NCBI GenBank assembly: GCA_016756725.1
Contig: JAESII010000003.1
Location: 1 to 37,481, forward strand
Direction: 5' to 3'
DNA: 37,481 bases
Origin: Synergistaceae bacterium
GTDB lineage: Bacteria; Synergistota; Synergistia; Synergistales; Aminithiophilaceae
Shown one piece after another: positions 1-7,789 of this stretch. The stretch's first letter is position 1, and every line of letters begins with the position of its first letter. A program made the translations under genes and the position numbers. The notes beneath the pieces were generated by a model, which ran no database searches, was not told the origin of the DNA, and saw only the letters and a list, made by a program, of their open reading frames with translations.

Positions 1-46
1 CTCGTCCTCCCCGCGAAGCGGAATCGCCGTTCCTTTCGCAGGATGA
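1..46 (+). CDS. C-terminal tail of an upstream gene, partial (possibly PilN-like)
   Basis: Reading frame 2 is open from the window edge to a TGA at 44-46 and ends in the residues SGIAVPFAG. An ATG at 43-45 overlaps this stop in the ATGA arrangement used at many other gene joints in this window, which suggests a real gene end. By position, just before PilO-like and PilP-like genes and a secretin, a PilN-type protein would be expected. The visible tail is too short to identify, so this is inference from gene order only. Confidence 0.3.
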   Translation, partial: SSSPRSGIAVPFAG

Positions 47-134
47 TAAGGGAACGTGTACGGGGTGGTCACCTTTTTCAGGATCGATTACCTCTCGGGT
101 GGGACCCTTTTAGGTTAGCGAAAACAACGATCTC

Positions 135-551
135 ATGGCGCTCCGACGGGATGTCGACGACCTGAAGCGCCGAGAACTGACGCTGACGGCAAGCCTCAGC
201 CGCTCGGTGAGCCAGATCGATCTGTACAAGTCTTCCCTGACAGAAATTGAACGCTACCAGAGAGCCCTTCCCAAGGATCATGTCGAGTTTTATTCGCTTG
301 TCGAGAGGCAATTGACCGACAACAATGCCGTCGTCAACGCCATAAGACCGGCCCATTCCGAGGGGAAGCGCGTCGGTGTCCAGATCGATTTTTCCTGCCC
401 CTATTACGGACTGCTTGAAGTTCTCGCCGATTGGCGCTCCCTGGAGGCCGCCGTACGTCTTCGCTCCCTTACCGTCAATCTCGAGGGAAGCGGCACGATC
501 CAAGCGACGGCGCAATTGGAGTCCGTTCTTGAAGGGAGGCCGGAACGGTGA
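135..551 (+). CDS. PilO-like type IV pilus assembly protein, N-terminus uncertain
   Basis: This 138-residue product begins with a charged, coiled-coil-like stretch (about residues 4-45) and ends in a small alpha/beta domain with a strand-rich tail, as in PilO-type inner-membrane pilus proteins. PilO forms the alignment complex with PilN and PilP between the cytoplasmic ATPase side and the outer-membrane secretin. The identification rests on its place before a PilP-like gene and a secretin, and on size and shape, not on a diagnostic motif. The usual N-terminal membrane helix is missing: the ATG at 135 is the first start after an in-frame stop at 111-113, and no good ribosome site precedes it. 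The ATG at 43, which overlaps the previous stop, is in a different frame. A frameshift or N-terminal loss is possible. It overlaps the next gene by 4 bases. Confidence 0.55.
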   Translation: MALRRDVDDLKRRELTLTASLSRSVSQIDLYKSSLTEIERYQRALPKDHVEFYSLVERQLTDNNAVVNAIRPAHSEGKRVGVQIDFSCPYYGLLEVLADWRSLEAAVRLRSLTVNLEGSGTIQATAQLESVLEGRPER

Positions 552-1150
552 CGACTTTGAGGACGACTTGGAAGGATTCCTTTACGGGCCTCGCCGATGA
601 TCTCCTTCGGGGTGAAGGCCTGTGGAAGGGCCTTCGGTTTCTCATCGCCTTCTTGCTTCTAGCCGGTTCCCTCCGATCCCTCCAGGTCTTTTATGGCATG
701 GTGGGGCAGCTCACACCCGAGGCGGTGTCCGTCGAAAGCCCCGCCGACGTCCTCTTGTCAGACCGGGAGAGGTTGGAGCGTCTCAACGAGAGATTTCGCG
801 TTGCTGTCAAGGCTAGGCAGGGCAGCGGCGAGCTTTCCCGTCTCGCCATGATGAGCGGCCGTCGGCCCTTTGCCCCCGTCGAAGCCGGGCTGGCTGGTCC
901 CATCGAGATTGAGACTGTCGTCGATGAGGTGCCTGCCATGATTCCGCCGCCGCTTATCCTTGTTACGGCCGTCATGGAGATGGACCAAGATCGCATCGCC
1001 GTCGCCGATGTGGAGGGGCATGGTGGCGGATTGCTGCTGAGGCCCGGTTTTCTGCTTTCCGGTGGCAAGGGAAGGATACTCTCAATCAGCGCTGAAAAAG
1101 TTGTCTTCCTCTGGGAGGGCGAACGTTTTGAGATTCCCATTGGCTACTAG
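548..1150 (+). CDS. PilP-like pilus assembly protein, single-pass inner membrane
   Basis: The 200-residue product starts at GTG 548, overlapping the preceding stop (GTGA). Residues about 26-48 form one hydrophobic helix (FLIAFLLLAGSL), followed by a charged linker and a C-terminal beta-rich domain from about residue 130 with alternating hydrophobic strands. That domain resembles the periplasmic HQ domain of PilP, which docks on the secretin. PilP is normally a lipoprotein, but no lipobox cysteine is seen here, so the membrane helix would serve as the anchor. The position directly before the secretin supports a role linking the inner-membrane platform to the outer-membrane pore. The assignment is by context and architecture. 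A PilN/PilO-type protein is the alternative. Confidence 0.55.
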   Translation: MTTLRTTWKDSFTGLADDLLRGEGLWKGLRFLIAFLLLAGSLRSLQVFYGMVGQLTPEAVSVESPADVLLSDRERLERLNERFRVAVKARQGSGELSRLAMMSGRRPFAPVEAGLAGPIEIETVVDEVPAMIPPPLILVTAVMEMDQDRIAVADVEGHGGGLLLRPGFLLSGGKGRILSISAEKVVFLWEGERFEIPIGY

Positions 1151-1163
1151 GGGAGGAGAGGTC

Positions 1164-2873
1164 ATGGTTTTTCGTGCCGCAATCCGTGTCGCTATTGTCA
1201 TGCTCTTTGTCGCCTTTCTATCGATCCTGGCAGGACCTTCCGGGAGAGCCCAGGCCAGCGGGGTCCCATCGTCACTGGTTTTCTCTGTTGAAGCCAAGCA
1301 GCTCGGAGCTTCCGAGGTGATTGTTACCCTCAGAGGCCACAATCTTCCCCGTCCCTCTTTGCTGCGCAACGAGGGGAGCGAGATGGAGTTAATCTTGGCC
1401 GGAGCCTCTCTGTCGTCAGAGGAGTGGAGTCGGGACTATGACCTGCCTCTCCTCCGCTCGGCTCGCCTCGTAGCCTCTGAAGACGGGCTTCACCTCCAGC
1501 TTGCGCTGGCCCAACTCCTTGACGTGGCTGCCATCCGCGGCGAAGAGGGGGCAGGAACGATGGAGCTCCGCCTCCGGACGCGCCCGAGCGCTGTTCCCAG
1601 GGAGACGGCCACGGCTCTTGAGCTGTCGGCGGCAGGTGATCCGATGGCGAAGACGACGCCTGTCAATCTCGAGCTTCGAGGAGCGGAACTTCACGACGTT
1701 TTCCGCCTTCTTGGCGGCATGGTGGGCAAGAATATCATCGTCGATCCCAGCGTTCCGCCTCAGACGGTGACGATGAGCCTCAAAGGCGTTCCCTTGAATC
1801 AGGCCTTCGGCTATCTCATGAGAATGTACGGGGTGAGTTATGCCCTTATGGGCAACACCATCGTCGTCGGTACGCCGACGAGTCTGGGCCAAACGATGGG
1901 CATGGAGGTGACGAAGGGTTTCCGGTTGGCCTATGCTGATCCGGCCAAGGTGCCTCCCCTGCTTCAGGGATTGGCGGATGTGGACCGCGTCTTCGTCGAT
2001 GAAAGGCTCCGTACCGTCTACGTGACGGGGCGGCCCGAGCAACTGCGGGCCGTCGAGGCTGCTTTGCGAAGGATCGACCATCCCGGTCGGCAAATCATGC
2101 TACAGGCCAGAATCCTCGAGATCAAGGACGAGGGCAAGAAGGAGCTTGAGGCTCTCATCGAGGGCGTCTACAAGCACTGGTGGTTCAACTACGGCAGCCA
2201 GGGCGGGTCCATCGGCTACGTTTACAACAACAAGCCAGGTCAGGAGATCTACGATCCCGTGACGGGAGAAAGGCGTCCCATAGGTCCCAACAATTTCGAT
2301 CTCGAGGACATTGCCGGCGGGACCTTCCGCATGCTTGACGCGGGACTTCGTGCCTTGGTGACCGAGAATAAGGGTAAGGTCCTGGCAAGTCCCTCGGTGA
2401 TCACCATGGACGGCGAGAAGGCTATTATCAAGCTCGTCGAGAAGTACAAATACATTTCTGAGCGCGATGAGGCGGGCAATCCCACCTACGACGAGGAGGA
2501 AGTGGGTCCCCACCTGGAGTTTACGCCTGTCATGGGCCGGGGCGGCGTCATCACCGTGGACCTCAAGGTCTCGACGGGATCTGTCATCGGCACCTATCGG
2601 GGTGGCCAGGGTGAGGAGTTTCCCCAGACGAGCTCGCGGGAAGTGACGACGAAGGTTCGCGTCAACGACGGCGAGCCTTTCGTCGTCGGCGGCCTTTTCG
2701 CGGAGGAGAACCGAACGGTCGTGACCAAGATCCCCGTCTTGGGAGACATTCCCCTGCTCGGCGAGATCTTCCGGAGCACCTCAAAGCAGCAGAGTCACAG
2801 TGAGGTCGTCATGGTCGTCGTCCCCTACATTCTCGATGTGAATGAATCGGGCCTTGAATCAATCGATCTCTAG
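1164..2873 (+). CDS. pilQ: Type IV pilus / type II secretion secretin (PilQ family)
   Basis: This is an outer-membrane secretin of 569 residues. I chose ATG 1164 because a GGGGAGGAG ribosome site sits just before it and it begins a clear signal peptide (VFRAAIRVAIVMLFVAFLS, then AQA). An AMIN-like segment (about 30-135) is followed by a secretin N0/STN domain (about 170-240, NIIVDPSVPPQ), an N1/NolW repeat (about 250-315, VYVTGRPEQL) and the C-terminal pore domain (about 390-560). The pore domain carries family hallmarks such as VLASPSVITMDG, VGGLF and KIPVLGDIPLLGEIF. The channel lets pilus fibres or secreted proteins cross the outer membrane, so the cell must be diderm. At 569 residues it is compact for PilQ. 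It follows the PilO- and PilP-like genes by 13 bases and closes the pilus operon. Confidence 0.93.
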   Translation: MVFRAAIRVAIVMLFVAFLSILAGPSGRAQASGVPSSLVFSVEAKQLGASEVIVTLRGHNLPRPSLLRNEGSEMELILAGASLSSEEWSRDYDLPLLRSARLVASEDGLHLQLALAQLLDVAAIRGEEGAGTMELRLRTRPSAVPRETATALELSAAGDPMAKTTPVNLELRGAELHDVFRLLGGMVGKNIIVDPSVPPQTVTMSLKGVPLNQAFGYLMRMYGVSYALMGNTIVVGTPTSLGQTMGMEVTKGFRLAYADPAKVPPLLQGLADVDRVFVDERLRTVYVTGRPEQLRAVEAALRRIDHPGRQIMLQARILEIKDEGKKELEALIEGVYKHWWFNYGSQGGSIGYVYNNKPGQEIYDPVTGERRPIGPNNFDLEDIAGGTFRMLDAGLRALVTENKGKVLASPSVITMDGEKAIIKLVEKYKYISERDEAGNPTYDEEEVGPHLEFTPVMGRGGVITVDLKVSTGSVIGTYRGGQGEEFPQTSSREVTTKVRVNDGEPFVVGGLFAEENRTVVTKIPVLGDIPLLGEIFRSTSKQQSHSEVVMVVVPYILDVNESGLESIDL

Positions 2874-2889
2874 ACGGTCGGGTCTTCCC

Positions 2890-2918
2890 TTGGCAGAGAT
2901 TGGCTCATGAGGTATCTT
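2890..2918 (+). promoter_or_regulatory. Candidate sigma-70 promoter for the efp operon
   Basis: In the gap between the secretin and efp, TTGGCA (2890-2895) is separated by 17 bases from TATCTT (2913-2918). An A/T-rich stretch (TTATAACTA) follows. Spacing is ideal and each box matches the consensus partly. Transcription would start about 40 bases before the efp start codon. Confidence 0.4.
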
Positions 2919-2967
2919 TATAACTACGACTCGATTCCGGCAATGCCACGTCTTAGGAGGTTCATTG

Positions 2968-3540
2968 ATGGCTCAGATTGTCGATACCAGCGATTTTTAT
3001 CCCGGCCTGAAATTCAAGTGGCAAGAGGGCATGTGGGAAGTGGTCAATTTCATGCATCACAAGATGGGCCGGGGCGGTGCCACAGTCCGCACGAAGATGC
3101 GCAATCTTGAGACGGGAACGACGCTAGAGTATTCCTTCCGGTCCGGCGAGCGCTTCGAACGGATCATCTTCGACGAGAAGCCTGCCCAGTACCTTTACCA
3201 GGAAGGCAACAGCTACGTCTTCATGGACCTCGCTTCCTTCGATCAGATCTACCTCACCGGTGAGGTTCTCGGTGATGCCGTCAACTACCTCAAGGACAAC
3301 CTCGAGGTTTCCCTCGACATGTACGAGGGGAAGATCATGGGTATCGATCTCCCCGATCGGGTCGAACTCAAGATCGTCGAAACCCAGCCCGGCTATAAAG
3401 GCGATACCGTCTCGGGAGCCACCAAGCCAGCGACTCTCGAGACGGGACTGACGATCAACGTTCCCATGTTCGTCAACGAAGGGGAGGTCGTCGTCGTCGA
3501 CACTCGGTCCGCCTCCTACCTCGAACGGGCGAAAAAGTAG
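2968..3540 (+). CDS. efp: Elongation factor P, arginine at the tip of domain I
   Basis: This is a 190-residue EF-P of standard three-domain length. It binds stalled ribosomes between the P and E sites and promotes peptide-bond formation at consecutive prolines. The start is ATG 2968, seven bases after AGGAGG; a TTG just before it is less well placed. Domain I (1-65) carries the loop HKMGRGGATVR. The residue that is lysine in E. coli and Bacillus type EF-P (KPGKG) is arginine here (R35). Arginine at this site is known from the rhamnosylated Pseudomonas/Neisseria type, although the flanking residues here are otherwise like the lysine type. The C-terminal OB domain with VVVVDTRSASYLERAK is typical. 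It heads a block that includes Asp23 and nusB. Confidence 0.97.
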   Translation: MAQIVDTSDFYPGLKFKWQEGMWEVVNFMHHKMGRGGATVRTKMRNLETGTTLEYSFRSGERFERIIFDEKPAQYLYQEGNSYVFMDLASFDQIYLTGEVLGDAVNYLKDNLEVSLDMYEGKIMGIDLPDRVELKIVETQPGYKGDTVSGATKPATLETGLTINVPMFVNEGEVVVVDTRSASYLERAKK

Positions 3541-3548
3541 GTTTGGCG

Positions 3549-3980
3549 ATGAAGGCCAAGGAGAAGATTGCCTACCTCAAAGGGCTTATGGCAGGGCTCA
3601 AGCCGCGCGACGAGGATGACCAGAAGTTGCTTCTGGCCCTCGTTGATGTTGCCGACAGCCTTGCTGAGGAACTTGAGGAGCAGCAAAGAGCTTTGGAGGA
3701 GCAGGGTGAGGTTATCGAAGAGGTGGCCGATTACTGTGATCAGCTTGAAGATGACATGTCCAGGCTTGAGGAGCGCTTCGACGATCTCGTGGGCGACAGT
3801 GTCGACGAGACGGGGATGGAGCCGCTTCCCTGCGATGATGATGAAGAGGAGTTCTCCTCCGTCAGCTGTCCCCACTGTGACCTGACGTTTTTCTGCCGCC
3901 CTGATGTCCTCGATCCCGATGAGGAGCTTGAATGTCCCGGCTGCGGAGAGACCTTCCCCTTCGACAAAACGAGCGCGTAA
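3549..3980 (+). CDS. CD1247-type small acidic protein with C-terminal zinc ribbon
   Basis: This is a 143-residue acidic protein. The N-terminal half (about 1-85) is predicted helical, beginning with KEKIAYLKGLMAGL and continuing into a glutamate-rich coiled coil. The C-terminal part has two CxxC pairs (CPHC and CPGC, about residues 107-135), a zinc ribbon. Proteins with this N-terminal domain commonly sit between efp and asp23 in clostridia, and the order is the same here. The molecular function is unknown. I prefer ATG 3549 over TTG 3543. The ribosome site is weak, which suggests translational coupling to efp, whose stop lies 9 bases upstream. Confidence 0.8.
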   Translation: MKAKEKIAYLKGLMAGLKPRDEDDQKLLLALVDVADSLAEELEEQQRALEEQGEVIEEVADYCDQLEDDMSRLEERFDDLVGDSVDETGMEPLPCDDDEEEFSSVSCPHCDLTFFCRPDVLDPDEELECPGCGETFPFDKTSA

Positions 3981-3991
3981 GGAGGGATCTC

Positions 3992-4519
3992 GTGGTGGAA
4001 GAAAAGGATGAACAGCTTCTTTCCGAGGAAACCCTACAGGCAGAGGAGTCTCTGAAAACCTCGAATGAGACAGCTCCTTCCGATGAAGGGGCAACACTCG
4101 GTGAGGTCCGCATCGCCGAGGATGTGATTGCCCATCTGGCGACGAAAGCCCTGCAGAGCGTCGAGGGTGTTCAGCCCGCCTCGGCCGGATTTAGCGCCAA
4201 GCTTGGGCTGGGACGTAAGCCCAGCGGGGGAGTGAGGATTAACATGAGCGAAGGCACGCCTCCTGAAATCGGTGTCGACGCTTTCATCAACACTCGGTAC
4301 GGCCAACGCATTCCCGATGTGGCCTGGGATGTCCAGGAAATCGTGAAAAATCAGCTTGAGGCCTTTACCGGCTATCGTGTCAAGGCCGTCAACGTCTTTG
4401 TCCAGGGTATCTTCTTCGGCGAGGCCAAGGCCCCTGAGGCGGAGACTGAAGTGATTTCTCCCGTAGTCGAAGAGCCCAACGAAGGCGAGACGGAATCTGC
4501 GTCGTCTCTGTCGGAGTAG
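3992..4519 (+). CDS. Asp23/Gls24 family envelope stress response protein
   Basis: The 175-residue product carries an Asp23/Gls24 domain at about residues 35-145 (GEVRIAEDVIAHLATKAL, then GVQPAS, and near the end VNVFVQGIFF). It has acidic low-complexity tails at both ends. Asp23 proteins form membrane-associated filaments linked to cell-envelope homeostasis in Firmicutes. I chose GTG 3992 because GGAGG lies six bases upstream; an earlier in-frame ATG at 3932 would overlap the preceding gene and has no ribosome site. The next gene encodes a small membrane protein that may be its anchor. Having this gene in a diderm cell beside a secretin is notable. Confidence 0.9.
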   Translation: MVEEKDEQLLSEETLQAEESLKTSNETAPSDEGATLGEVRIAEDVIAHLATKALQSVEGVQPASAGFSAKLGLGRKPSGGVRINMSEGTPPEIGVDAFINTRYGQRIPDVAWDVQEIVKNQLEAFTGYRVKAVNVFVQGIFFGEAKAPEAETEVISPVVEEPNEGETESASSLSE

Positions 4520-4540
4520 GCTGCTAGGGCAGATCCTTTG

Positions 4541-4566
4541 AGGCCGGCCTCGTCGTGGGTCGGCCT
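4541..4566 (+). terminator. Stem-loop after the Asp23 gene, possible partial terminator
   Basis: AGGCCGGCC (4541-4549) pairs with GGTCGGCCT (4558-4566) with one G-T wobble and an eight-base loop. It is followed only by TTT, so termination may be weak or the hairpin may protect mRNA within the operon. The next gene has its own strong ribosome site 9 bases further on. Confidence 0.4.
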
Positions 4567-4587
4567 TTGCCGTTAAGGAGTGAGACG

Positions 4588-5061
4588 ATGAATCTCCTTT
4601 GGAAAACTTCAAGGCGCGGCGATCTCTGGATCGACGAAAGGGCCCTGGTCGATCTCGTCCGGAGCCGTTTGCCTGACTCGGCTCCCTGTCAGGGCGCGAC
4701 GCTCCTGCGCGAACAGGACTTGGTTGAGGTGCGCATCGCCCTCTCTTCCCAGAAAGGGGCTGTCGACAGCGCCAAGGTCGATGAACTGGCCCGTGCGATG
4801 GACGAACTGTTTGCTCCTCTGGGGCTTGGGGCGACCCTCGCCGTCGTTAAGGCCGATCTTGAAGAGCGATCGCCCTGCGGTCGTCTCGTCGGGAATCCCC
4901 TCTGCTGGGGCGTGATGGCGGCCACCGTGACAGCGGCTTTTCTCCTGGGGCCGTCGTCGGTAGTTCTCTCCTTGGCCGTTGGCGTCGGTTTTTACGGCGT
5001 TGCCTGGCTCTTTCTCTCGCCCCGCGGGAAGGATCTCCTGCGGTCGTTGCTTCAGAAGTGA
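4588..5061 (+). CDS. Asp23-associated membrane protein, uncharacterised
   Basis: The 157-residue protein has an alpha/beta N-terminal domain (about 1-100, including VEVRIALSSQKGAVD) that resembles an Asp23-like fold. It ends in two closely spaced hydrophobic helices (about 108-145) and a short basic tail. In Firmicutes an Asp23 anchor, AmaP, sits at this position, but AmaP carries its membrane hairpin at the N-terminus. Here the order is reversed, so I give no symbol. ATG 4588 follows AAGGAG by seven bases. It lies between the Asp23 gene and nusB and probably anchors or organises the Asp23 protein at the membrane (inference). Confidence 0.65.
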   Translation: MNLLWKTSRRGDLWIDERALVDLVRSRLPDSAPCQGATLLREQDLVEVRIALSSQKGAVDSAKVDELARAMDELFAPLGLGATLAVVKADLEERSPCGRLVGNPLCWGVMAATVTAAFLLGPSSVVLSLAVGVGFYGVAWLFLSPRGKDLLRSLLQK

Positions 5062-5089
5062 GGAGGTGAGCGTCCTGGACCGTTCTCTG

Positions 5090-5530
5090 ATGCCCCAGCG
5101 GCGCCGGCGGGCCCGCGAAATCGCCTTGCAGATTCTTTATTCCCTCGACCTCTGTCCTGACAGAGATCTCCAGGAGGCTCTTGCCCTCTTTCCCTTTGAG
5201 GGAGAAGAGGAAGAGGTGGTCCTCTATGCCCGAAATCTCGTTTCCGGAGTCTGGCAGAGACGGTTCGATATTGACGATCTCCTGCGGACCTATCTGATGG
5301 GCTGGCGTCCCGAGCGGCTTGTCTCCGTCGATCGGACGGCCGTCCGCATGGCCCTTTACGAGGGGGTCGTCGAAAAGCTGACCCCCGTTGCCGTGGCCAT
5401 CTCCGAGGCTGTCGAGCTGGTCAAGCGTTTCGGAACAAAGGACTCGGGGCGTTTTGTCAACGGCGTTCTAGGCCGTATCGTCCGAGAGCTGGATAAGGAG
5501 TCAACCCTTGGTGACGGCGGACAGGGCTGA
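5090..5530 (+). CDS. nusB: Transcription antitermination factor NusB
   Basis: NusB is a small all-helical RNA-binding protein that, with NusE (S10), binds boxA and prevents premature termination in rRNA operons. The sequence shows the family start RRRAREIALQILYSLDL and the C-terminal signature AISEAVELVKRFG followed by FVNGVLGRIVREL. ATG 5090 gives 146 residues. AGGAGG at 5061-5066 lies far from this ATG and is ideally spaced for a CTG at 5075; GTG 5066 is a third option, so the start is unsure within eight codons. The 3' end overlaps xseA by 23 bases, which implies coupled translation. Confidence 0.93.
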   Translation: MPQRRRRAREIALQILYSLDLCPDRDLQEALALFPFEGEEEEVVLYARNLVSGVWQRRFDIDDLLRTYLMGWRPERLVSVDRTAVRMALYEGVVEKLTPVAVAISEAVELVKRFGTKDSGRFVNGVLGRIVRELDKESTLGDGGQG

Positions 5531-6755
5531 TTTCGGCATTCTCTCCGTCGATGAGGTGACGGCTCGCATCGACGGTCTGCTCCGGGTTGATCCCGTGCTT
5601 GCCTCCCTCCGGGTGAGGGGGGAGATCGTCGATTTCAAGCGCCACACGAGCGGCCATGTCTACTTCACCATCGGCGGCCAGCGGTCTCGCCTTGCTGCTG
5701 TCCTCTTTCGCAGCGATGCTGCTTCCGTCGTGACCTGGCCCCAAAAGGGCGACGAAGTGATCGTCGAGGGTCGCATCGCCGTTTATCCTGACAGGGGACT
5801 CTACCAGCTTTATGCCCGTCGTCTCCATCCCCTTGGCAAGGGGGCCCAAGCCCGTGCTCGGGCCGAAACGGAGCGGCGTCTCGCTGAAGAGGGGGTTTTC
5901 GATAATCGTCTCAAGCGCCCCTTTCCCCTTTTCCCCGCCAAGATCGTCGTCGTCACCTCTCCCACCGGAGCGGCGCTTCAGGACGTGATCAAGGTGGCCT
6001 CCCAGCGCTTTCCTCAGTGCGAACTGGTCCTCTCGCCTTGCCTAGTTCAGGGGTTGGAGGCCCCGCCGTCAATTGTCCGAGCCATTGCCCGGGCCCGCTC
6101 AGTGGCTGGCGCTGAGGCGATTCTCCTTGTCCGGGGAGGCGGAAGCCGAGACGACTTGAACCCCTTCGACGATGAACGGGTTGTCCGTGCCGTGCGGCTC
6201 GCTTCACTGCCCCTCATGACGGGCCTAGGCCACGAGGTGGACCGTACCTTGGCAGATCTCGCCGCCGACGGGGCGGCTCCGACGCCATCGGCGGCGGCGG
6301 AGCGCCTTCTGCCGGACCGGTACGCTCTTTTGGCTCAGGCGGGCCAAATGGGTGCCCGTCTCCAATCCTCTCTGGCCCGCCACCTCGACCGATCTCGGAC
6401 GGCTATGGAAGACCTTGAGCGCCGCGCCCTCATGGCCCTGCGCCGTCAGATTCTCCAGCCTCTCTCGGAACGGCTCGAGGAAAGCGCCGCCCGCCTCGGA
6501 CGGGTTTTTTCCGTTCATCTCGACCGGAGCCGCCGCGATCTTGCCTCCCTGGCGGGAAGGCTGCAGATCCTCTCGCCCCTCGTTCCACTTTCCCGCGGCT
6601 ACGCCGCCTGTACCGACGACGGTGGAAGCCCTCTGAGAGGTGCTGCCGATCTGACAGAAGGCATGGTCCTCCATCTTCGCTTTCTCGATGCCAGGGCCCA
6701 GGCCCGGGTCGAGTCAGTCCAGCCTCTTTTGTCCCTGAACGCAAAGGAGGAGTGA
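5508..6755 (+). CDS. xseA: Exodeoxyribonuclease VII large subunit
   Basis: This is the 415-residue XseA. An N-terminal OB-fold (about 10-105, [19 protein letters not shown]) is followed by the catalytic domain with [30 protein letters not shown] and [15 protein letters not shown], then a long coiled-coil region. With XseB it degrades single-stranded DNA to oligonucleotides from both ends and acts in repair. The start is TTG 5508, seven bases after AAGGAG; GTG 5511 is possible. XseB, often encoded directly downstream in other bacteria, is absent here: the next gene is mtnA. The last bases overlap the start region of mtnA. Confidence 0.96.
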   Translation: MVTADRADFGILSVDEVTARIDGLLRVDPVLASLRVRGEIVDFKRHTSGHVYFTIGGQRSRLAAVLFRSDAASVVTWPQKGDEVIVEGRIAVYPDRGLYQLYARRLHPLGKGAQARARAETERRLAEEGVFDNRLKRPFPLFPAKIVVVTSPTGAALQDVIKVASQRFPQCELVLSPCLVQGLEAPPSIVRAIARARSVAGAEAILLVRGGGSRDDLNPFDDERVVRAVRLASLPLMTGLGHEVDRTLADLAADGAAPTPSAAAERLLPDRYALLAQAGQMGARLQSSLARHLDRSRTAMEDLERRALMALRRQILQPLSERLEESAARLGRVFSVHLDRSRRDLASLAGRLQILSPLVPLSRGYAACTDDGGSPLRGAADLTEGMVLHLRFLDARAQARVESVQPLLSLNAKEE

Positions 6756-6757
6756 TG

Positions 6758-7789
6758 ATGCTTCCTGAGCCAATCCTCTGGACGGAGGAGGGGCTTTCCC
6801 TCCTGGATCAGAGGAAGCTGCCCTTTGCCGTCGAACGGATTCTCTGCGGTGACGTTGAGTCGATAGCCGAAGCGATCGAAAAGATGGTCGTCCGCGGCGC
6901 CCCTGCCATTGGCGTGGCGGCTGCCTATGGCATGGCGCTGGCCGCCCGCGAAGGGGTGTCCTGCTATGCCGCATCAAAACGCCTCGCCGCGACGCGACCG
7001 ACAGCAGTCAACCTCTTCTGGGCCCTGAGGCAGATGGAAAAGGTCTTCACAGAAGGAGAAGGCGATCCCTTCCTCCGCCTTCTTGCCGAGGCCAGGAGGA
7101 TTCACGACGAGGACATTGCCTGTAACCGTTCTTTGGGACGGCATGGCCAAAGCCTGCTGCCTGGGGACGCGACGGTCATCACCCACTGTAATGCCGGGGC
7201 CCTGGCTACAGGCGGTTACGGCACGGCTCTGGGTGTGTTTCGGGCCGCCAGAGAGGCCGGTAAGAGAGTGACCGTCTTTGCCGACGAGACGCGGCCTCGC
7301 CTTCAGGGAGCTCGCCTGACGGCTTGGGAGCTTGTTGAGGACGGTTTCGACGTCACCGTCATCACTGACGGCATGTCGGGTGCCCTCATGCAGACTCGTC
7401 CCGTCCATGCCGTCATCGTTGGGGCAGATCGCATCGCTGCCAACGGTGACACGGCGAACAAGATCGGGACCTACAATCTCGCCGTCGTCGCCGCTCGCCA
7501 CCACGTCCCCTTCTATGTGGCCGCCCCTCTGAGCACCGTTGACATGTCCCTTCCCGACGGGAAGGCGATCCCCATCGAGGAGAGGGACGGCGATGAGGTC
7601 CGTGCCGTCGCTGGAGCCGACGTCCTGCCCCCCTCCATTGCCGTCTGGAACCCAGCCTTCGATGTAACGCCTGCCGAACTTGTGACGGCCATTGTCACCG
7701 AAAGGGGCGTTCTTCGCCCACCTTATGGTCCCGCACTTGCCTCTCTCTTCGGGGGGGGCGGTGTGGCAGGAAAAGGAGCCTCATCATGA
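6758..7789 (+). CDS. mtnA: S-methyl-5-thioribose-1-phosphate isomerase
   Basis: MtnA converts methylthioribose-1-phosphate to methylthioribulose-1-phosphate in methionine salvage; homologues also act on 5-deoxyribose-1-phosphate. The 343-residue sequence shows [13 protein letters not shown], the catalytic cysteine in [10 protein letters not shown] (C144), [18 protein letters not shown], and the catalytic aspartate in [19 protein letters not shown] (D224). Three starts lie in a row (GTG 6752, ATG 6755, ATG 6758). ATG 6758 is best spaced from AAGGAGG. It overlaps ahcY by four bases (ATGA) and forms a cassette with ahcY and an MTA/SAH deaminase. No later salvage genes (mtnB, C, D) are present in the window. 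Confidence 0.96.
   Translation: MLPEPILWTEEGLSLLDQRKLPFAVERILCGDVESIAEAIEKMVVRGAPAIGVAAAYGMALAAREGVSCYAASKRLAATRPTAVNLFWALRQMEKVFTEGEGDPFLRLLAEARRIHDEDIACNRSLGRHGQSLLPGDATVITHCNAGALATGGYGTALGVFRAAREAGKRVTVFADETRPRLQGARLTAWELVEDGFDVTVITDGMSGALMQTRPVHAVIVGADRIAANGDTANKIGTYNLAVVAARHHVPFYVAAPLSTVDMSLPDGKAIPIEERDGDEVRAVAGADVLPPSIAVWNPAFDVTPAELVTAIVTERGVLRPPYGPALASLFGGGGVAGKGASS

Noticed and set aside
7751..7758. A run of eight G residues near the 3' end of mtnA as a possible phase-variation tract.
   Set aside because: It encodes a glycine run in a tail without conserved residues, and a housekeeping isomerase is an unlikely phase-variable target.
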